A DNA stretch of 19,767 bases from the NCBI GenBank assembly GCA_900550635.1, contig URSZ01000035.1, forward strand, positions 1-19,767, given 5' to 3'. This DNA comes from an uncultured Prevotella sp. Lineage in GTDB: Bacteria > Bacteroidota > Bacteroidia > Bacteroidales > Bacteroidaceae. Position 1 is the stretch's first letter, and each line of letters starts with the position of its first letter. The translations under genes and the position numbers were made by a program. Under the pieces are notes generated by a model. It was given only the letters and a program-made list of their open reading frames with translations, was not told where the DNA came from and ran no database searches. Shown here piece after piece: positions 16,311-19,767 of the stretch.

Positions 16311-17057
16311 ATGATGAGGTTAGGCGTTCTGTTGAGCATGGTTTCGACATTTTTTGTTTCAACATCTTGTTTGGAACAATATTCCATTGTCGGAAATGCG
16401 TCGATACCGATGCTCGACGGAAAGGTTATGTACCTGAAATCGCGTTCGGGCGATACGATAAGCAACATCGATTCCTGCGAGGTTGTACACGGCAAATTCA
16501 GTTTCAACGGAAAGCTGGATTCAACTGTTATGGCCGAATTATTCCTTGAAAACACGAGCATAATGCCGGTAGTTATTGAAAACGGTAACATAGGTGTCGA
16601 TATAAACCTGCTGGACCAGAGAGTGTACGGTGGTTCGCTCAACGAAAAACTTTATAATTTCCTCGAAGCGAAATCGCGCCTGGACAATGAGATGAGCAAT
16701 ATGACCCTTACGCAGGCGCGTTTGATGATGAAAGGGTTCATGCCTTTCGAGTCGAAAAGAATGTGCGACGAACGCTCCAAGCAGATAACAGAAGAAACCG
16801 ACAGCCTTGAAATAGAATTCATTAAAAGCAATTACGATAACGTTTTGGGCCCCGAAGTGTTCAGCCTTATTTGCAGCCAATACCGTTATCCTGTAATAAC
16901 CGAACAGATTACCAAGATATTAAAGGACGCACCCGAGAAATTCAAGAACCATCCCTACGTAAAGGAATACGTGGATATTGCAGAAAAGAATATGGTTCTG
17001 CTACAAGAGCGTTCCCGTCACAAAAATGTGTTTCCCTTGCAGGTGAAACAGCAATAG
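16311..17057 (+). CDS. DUF4369-like lipoprotein
   Basis: A 248-residue predicted lipoprotein. The hydrophobic signal MMRLGVLLSMVSTFFVSTSC ends in a lipobox-like VSTSC with the acylated Cys at residue 20. The following region (SIVGNASIPMLDGKVMYLKSR, then DTISNIDSCEVVHGKFSFNG) has the pattern of the DUF4369 domain, usually found in front of a TlpA-like thioredoxin domain in Bacteroidota. Here the C-terminal half is helical and charged and contains no CxxC, so no thioredoxin activity is expected. A GTG at 16275 would add 12 residues before the signal peptide, giving a poor signal; ATG at 16311 or 16314 is preferred. The next lipoprotein starts 6 bp after the stop, so the two form one operon. Confidence 0.75.
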   Translation: MMRLGVLLSMVSTFFVSTSCLEQYSIVGNASIPMLDGKVMYLKSRSGDTISNIDSCEVVHGKFSFNGKLDSTVMAELFLENTSIMPVVIENGNIGVDINLLDQRVYGGSLNEKLYNFLEAKSRLDNEMSNMTLTQARLMMKGFMPFESKRMCDERSKQITEETDSLEIEFIKSNYDNVLGPEVFSLICSQYRYPVITEQITKILKDAPEKFKNHPYVKEYVDIAEKNMVLLQERSRHKNVFPLQVKQQ

Positions 17058-17063
17058 TTTATT

Positions 17064-17450
17064 ATGATTCATATTAAAAGCAGCAGCGTTTTTATATTTC
17101 CGTTAATCCTTTCGTGCCTGTCGTCGTGCGCGGGCGAAGACCGCAGCGGCGAACGTCCCTTGGTCCCGGTTGTGGAAACACTCGAAGCCGAGGTAGTGGC
17201 CGATTCATGCCGCATGAGCGGAATTGTAACCGAAAGCCACAACAGTTCCCTGCGCGAGTGTGGCTTTGTGTACGGCACGGCCGATACAATAAATGTAAAG
17301 GTGGAGGCCGATACAGTAAGTTATGCTTTTACGGTAGTGGCCGACAGCCTTCAGGATGGAGAGTATTATTATGCCGCTTATGCCCGCAACGGCATAGGTA
17401 CAACCTACGGCGATACGCTATACTTTACTGTAAACAATAAAAAGAAATAG
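17064..17450 (+). CDS. small lipoprotein with FN3/Ig-like domain
   Basis: A 128-residue predicted lipoprotein. The signal region ends in the lipobox LSSC-AGE (Cys at residue 22). The rest is one beta-rich domain with CGFVYGT, a DGEYYYAAYARNGIGTTYGDTLYF stretch spread over about residues 96-121, and a short basic end. This is the pattern of fibronectin type III-like repeats in Bacteroidota surface lipoproteins, where several usually occur in tandem; here there is only one. No acidic lipoprotein export signal is obvious: the residues after Cys are AGEDRSGE, with some acidic character. Function unknown. It is the second gene of a two-gene unit with the DUF4369-like lipoprotein. Confidence 0.72.
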   Translation: MIHIKSSSVFIFPLILSCLSSCAGEDRSGERPLVPVVETLEAEVVADSCRMSGIVTESHNSSLRECGFVYGTADTINVKVEADTVSYAFTVVADSLQDGEYYYAAYARNGIGTTYGDTLYFTVNNKKK

Positions 17451-17479
17451 GACCTGAATAGGCTTATAGGTTTTGAGCT

Positions 17480-17502
17480 ACGTGCCGTCGGTGTCGGTAC
17501 GT
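17480..17502 (+). other. hairpin after the lipoprotein operon
   Basis: ACGTGCCG and CGGTACGT pair with one G-T wobble around a 7-nt loop, 30 bp after the stop at 17450. Only a weak T-rich tail follows. It may be an upstream part of the terminator region. Confidence 0.35.
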
Positions 17503-17557
17503 CGATTTCTTGTATGTGTGCCGCGCATGTCGAAAAAGACATCGGCGGACGCGAAAA

Positions 17558-17583
17558 CAAGTGCCTGTAAACGGGCATTTTTT
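17558..17583 (+). terminator. terminator of the lipoprotein operon
   Basis: TGCCTG (17562-17567) pairs with CGGGCA (17572-17577) including one G-T wobble around a TAAA loop, followed at once by T6. The stem is short but the tetraloop and T-tract fit an intrinsic terminator on the plus strand. Confidence 0.65.
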
Positions 17584-17630
17584 GTGCAATAAAGTGAAAA
17601 CTGATTTTCAGCAGGTTTTACCCGCATGGG

Positions 17631-17716
17631 AGTAAAGAAAAAATATGTCCGACATATTTTGAAATAGGTCAGACATATTTAAAAATACAAGGCACATATT
17701 TTTCGGCCTCTGAAAA
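17631..17716 (+). repeat. 21-bp triplet repeat element, copy D (units 1-2-3)
   Basis: AGTAAAG and A6, then three units aligned at 17651, 17672 and 17693, exactly 21 bp apart, then CTCTGAAAA. Unit 1 is the dyad AAATATGTC-C-GACATATTT. The three-unit core differs from copy A at only about two positions. Units 1 and 2 can pair as an 18-bp stem (17641-17658 with 17663-17680) with two mismatches, followed by T6 on the minus strand. Confidence 0.85.
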
Positions 17717-17850
17717 CCCGATGAAAACTTGTCGTAAAAAAGCCGACAAATACCGACACGGAATTTTGCTGCTTGGAAACAGTGTGTTTTTTGCTTGTGT
17801 GGTGAACTGCTTAAATGCGCTTTGATAGCATGAAAAACAGCGGGGTAGGG

Positions 17851-18576
17851 TTACTTGAGCGAGTCGCAAATGGTTTGATACGACATTTGCATTGTGGCTT
17901 GAATATCGTTCGTCCCTTTGCCCTGAGGAGGTATTGGCTTGTGTATCATAAGGCGCAGGGTGTGGCGTTCCACGAAGTTTACCATGCCTTTGGTGCGCGG
18001 CAGTGCTTCGAACGAACCGCTTATGGTTATGGGCACGACAGGCAGCTGCAGTTCGTCGGCCAGCAGGAACGCACCTTTTTTGAAACGTCCCGGAGCACCG
18101 GTGTATGTGCGCGTACCTTCGGGAAAAACAACGAGTGATATTCCGTCTTTTAGGGTAGTGCGTGCTTTTTCGATAGTTTCCTCTATTTTCTTAGGCCCGG
18201 ACTTGTCTACGAATATGTGGTGCGCCTTGTCGCATGCAATGCCTATGAGCGGCATTTTTCGGAGTTCTTTTTTCATCATCCACTTGAAGTTGCGCCCAAG
18301 GAAACCGTAAATCATAAAAATGTCGAGTGCTCCCTGGTGGTTTGCAACGAAGATGTACGATTGTCCTTTTTTGAGGTTCTCCCGTCCTTCGACCTTAACG
18401 GGCAGGAGCAATATGCCGCATACGATGTGCGACCATATTTTTCCGGGATAGTATCCCCAAAAGTGCCCGTTACCTATAAGGCAGCCCACCGTAGTGACGA
18501 GTGATGTGAGTATTGTAGCCACCAATATTATGGGTGTGGCGATTATTAGCTGGTAAACTCTGTAGATTAGTTTCAT
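17851..18576 (-). CDS. plsC: 1-acyl-sn-glycerol-3-phosphate acyltransferase (PlsC-like)
   Basis: A 241-residue membrane-associated acyltransferase that probably adds the second acyl chain to lysophosphatidic acid in phospholipid synthesis. The N-terminus has a hydrophobic segment (about 8-35). Acyltransferase motif I is NHQGALD with H80 and D85 (HX4D). Motif II region is FKWMMKKELRKMPLIG (97-112), motif III is FPEGTR (151-156), and motif IV is LPVVPITISGS (178-188). The start at 18576 overlaps the upstream stop as ATGA, favouring it over a longer frame running to 18702 inside the upstream gene. Coupling to a metallophosphoesterase suggests shared envelope-lipid work. PlsC paralogues acting on other lipids cannot be excluded. 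Confidence 0.9.
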   Translation of the reverse strand: MKLIYRVYQLIIATPIILVATILTSLVTTVGCLIGNGHFWGYYPGKIWSHIVCGILLLPVKVEGRENLKKGQSYIFVANHQGALDIFMIYGFLGRNFKWMMKKELRKMPLIGIACDKAHHIFVDKSGPKKIEETIEKARTTLKDGISLVVFPEGTRTYTGAPGRFKKGAFLLADELQLPVVPITISGSFEALPRTKGMVNFVERHTLRLMIHKPIPPQGKGTNDIQATMQMSYQTICDSLK

Positions 18577-19730
18577 TTGCTGGAATGTAATGTTATGATG
18601 TCTATTTTGGGCCATGCGCCAAGGCGGAACGGCACTAATGCCTCGCCTACGCCGGAACTTATGAACAGGACGCGGCCGTCTTGGCTGTACATACCGTCCC
18701 ATTCGCTGTAGACAAGGGCCGAGGGCGAATGTCCCAGGATTTTTATTTGTCCGGCATGAGTATGTCCCGACAAAGTTAGCTGAATGTTTGTTAGTGGCAA
18801 AACTTTACGTCGCCATTGCGTAGGGTCGTGGCTCAGCAGAACCTTGAAAGCGTTGGAGGGAATGCCTTTTAAGGCCTTTTTCAGGTCTCCTTTTGCAGGG
18901 AATGGCGGCAGGCCGTCGTTTTCCGAGCCTACTACGAAAATACTGTCGTTCCCGCGCCTTATTATGCGGTTTTCGTTCAGTAGCAAGTTCCAGCCAGCTT
19001 TGTGTTGCATTTCTTTCATCTCTTCCATGTAACGGAGCCGCTCGCTTTCGTTATTATAGCTCACATATCTAAGGTAATCGTGGTTACCGAGAACAGAATA
19101 CACTCCATCGCGCGCTTTCATCTCTCTTAACCGGTTTATGAACTGTGCGGCTTCAGTGTGCGAAAAGTTTACCAAGTCGCCGGTAAAGAAAATAACGTCC
19201 CCGTGCTGCTCATTTACCTTTTTTACTATCCTGTCCACCGTTCCGGGAAACAGGTTGTATGTACCGAGATGTAGGTCGGATACATGTACTATCCTGTATC
19301 CGTCGAAACACTCCGGCACGTCGGGGGACGTATAGTTGTGGTGACCTACTTTTATTACAGTAAAACACGATACATATCCCACGACTACTGCGCATGCAAT
19401 CGACGTTGCAAGCACCGCTCCCAAACGCATAATGATTTTCCGCATTTTGTTTTTTAAGAGCAATGAAATACCGAGAACGGCGGAAAAAATTAATTCGGGG
19501 AGGGTAGTAAATAAAAGTAATATAAGGTAAATGCCTACGGCGTCAGCGTTCCTGGCGATATTGTTATCGTGCACCATGAAATAAATGGTTAACACCAGTA
19601 GAACAAGGTTAGGGAGTGCAAAAAGTATTTTGGGAAAGAGGCGCTTGCAGCGGCGCAATCTTTTATAGTAAATGAACGCGGCGGGAAATATGATAAGAAA
19701 AAACAACAAAAGGCTTATTCTGGTAATCAT
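18573..19730 (-). CDS. membrane-anchored metallophosphoesterase (YkuE/YaeI-like)
   Basis: A 385-residue protein with about four membrane helices (roughly 5-22, 35-53, 65-91, 103-124) and then a calcineurin-like phosphoesterase domain. All five dimetal motifs are present: DLH (D152, H154), GDLVN (G184, D185), GNHDY (N216, H217), SHDP (H301) and GHTHAG (H323, H325). It most resembles the YkuE/YaeI group, some of which hydrolyse lipid-linked or UDP-sugar phosphodiesters; the substrate here is not known. The stop overlaps the plsC-like start by 4 bp (ATGA), so the two are translationally coupled. The ATG at 19730 gives a normal N-terminal membrane helix. Upstream sequence ends 37 bp later, and no clear promoter is visible. 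Confidence 0.9.
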   Translation of the reverse strand: MITRISLLLFFLIIFPAAFIYYKRLRRCKRLFPKILFALPNLVLLVLTIYFMVHDNNIARNADAVGIYLILLLFTTLPELIFSAVLGISLLLKNKMRKIIMRLGAVLATSIACAVVVGYVSCFTVIKVGHHNYTSPDVPECFDGYRIVHVSDLHLGTYNLFPGTVDRIVKKVNEQHGDVIFFTGDLVNFSHTEAAQFINRLREMKARDGVYSVLGNHDYLRYVSYNNESERLRYMEEMKEMQHKAGWNLLLNENRIIRRGNDSIFVVGSENDGLPPFPAKGDLKKALKGIPSNAFKVLLSHDPTQWRRKVLPLTNIQLTLSGHTHAGQIKILGHSPSALVYSEWDGMYSQDGRVLFISSGVGEALVPFRLGAWPKIDIITLHSSK

Positions 19731-19767
19731 TGTTGTATGTTTGATTGCAAGAATTTGAATATCGTTT

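Larger units (their letters stand above)
17451..17850. other. 400-bp intergenic region with repeat copy D
   Basis: This lies between the convergent lipoprotein operon and the plsC-like gene. It holds the hairpin at 17480-17502, the terminator at 17558-17583 and repeat copy D (17631-17716). The remaining 130 bp before the plsC-like stop has no ORF or obvious terminator. Confidence 0.7.

Noticed and set aside
8563..17716. DNA uptake signal sequence, as inverted pairs at terminators in Neisseria
   Set aside because: The GTCNGAC core is not visibly enriched inside genes in this window and the element is three phased units rather than a short word; the idea was kept only as a remote alternative.
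18577..18702. N-terminal extension of the PlsC-like protein
   Set aside because: It lies wholly inside the upstream gene, is Arg/Pro-rich, and the ATGA overlap start gives a normal membrane segment.

Overview
This window looks like ordinary chromosome from a member of the Bacteroidales (Bacteroidota), family not resolved. The evidence is the gene content (a helix-hairpin-helix/beta-barrel protein, a DUF5686-like outer-membrane protein, a DUF4369 lipoprotein, S16 with a long charged tail, an archaeal/eukaryote-type ProRS) and several promoters of the Bacteroides form TTTG-N18/19-TAnnTTTG. No rRNA, tRNA, transposase, phage gene or CRISPR array was seen.

Layout. 1-1270 (+): a TPR-like cytoplasmic protein followed 3 bp later by secG, ending at a bidirectional terminator (1351-1390). 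1438-5496 (-): a tight three-gene unit of a sugar-kinase-like phosphotransferase, an exported HhH/beta-barrel protein and a GH16 glycoside hydrolase. 5723-6274 (-): rpsP with its own promoter and terminator. 6381-8390 (-): an OPT-family peptide transporter interrupted by one in-frame TGA. 8699-13086 (-): a RelA/SpoT homologue whose HD hydrolase motifs are gone, translationally coupled through a TTGA overlap to a DUF5686-like outer-membrane protein. 13246-13857 (+): an HdeD/DUF308 membrane protein with a perfect inverted repeat before its start. 14395-15876 (-): proS. 16311-17450 (+): two small lipoproteins. 17851-19730 (-): a membrane metallophosphoesterase coupled by ATGA overlap to a PlsC-type acyltransferase.

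The most unusual signal is not a gene. Four intergenic loci (about 8563-8643, 14012-14097, 14303-14390, 17631-17716) carry the same roughly 85-bp element: an A-tract, three tandem units spaced exactly 21 bp apart and built on a GTCNGAC dyad, then a CTGAA box. Units run 1-2-3 in three loci and 2-3-1 in one. Units 1 and 2 fold into a 16-18 bp hairpin with a base-pair covariation between copies. On the minus strand a U-tract follows the hairpin, and each locus lies downstream of a minus-strand gene. It reads as a dispersed repeat family doubling as transcription terminators or as phased protein-binding sites.
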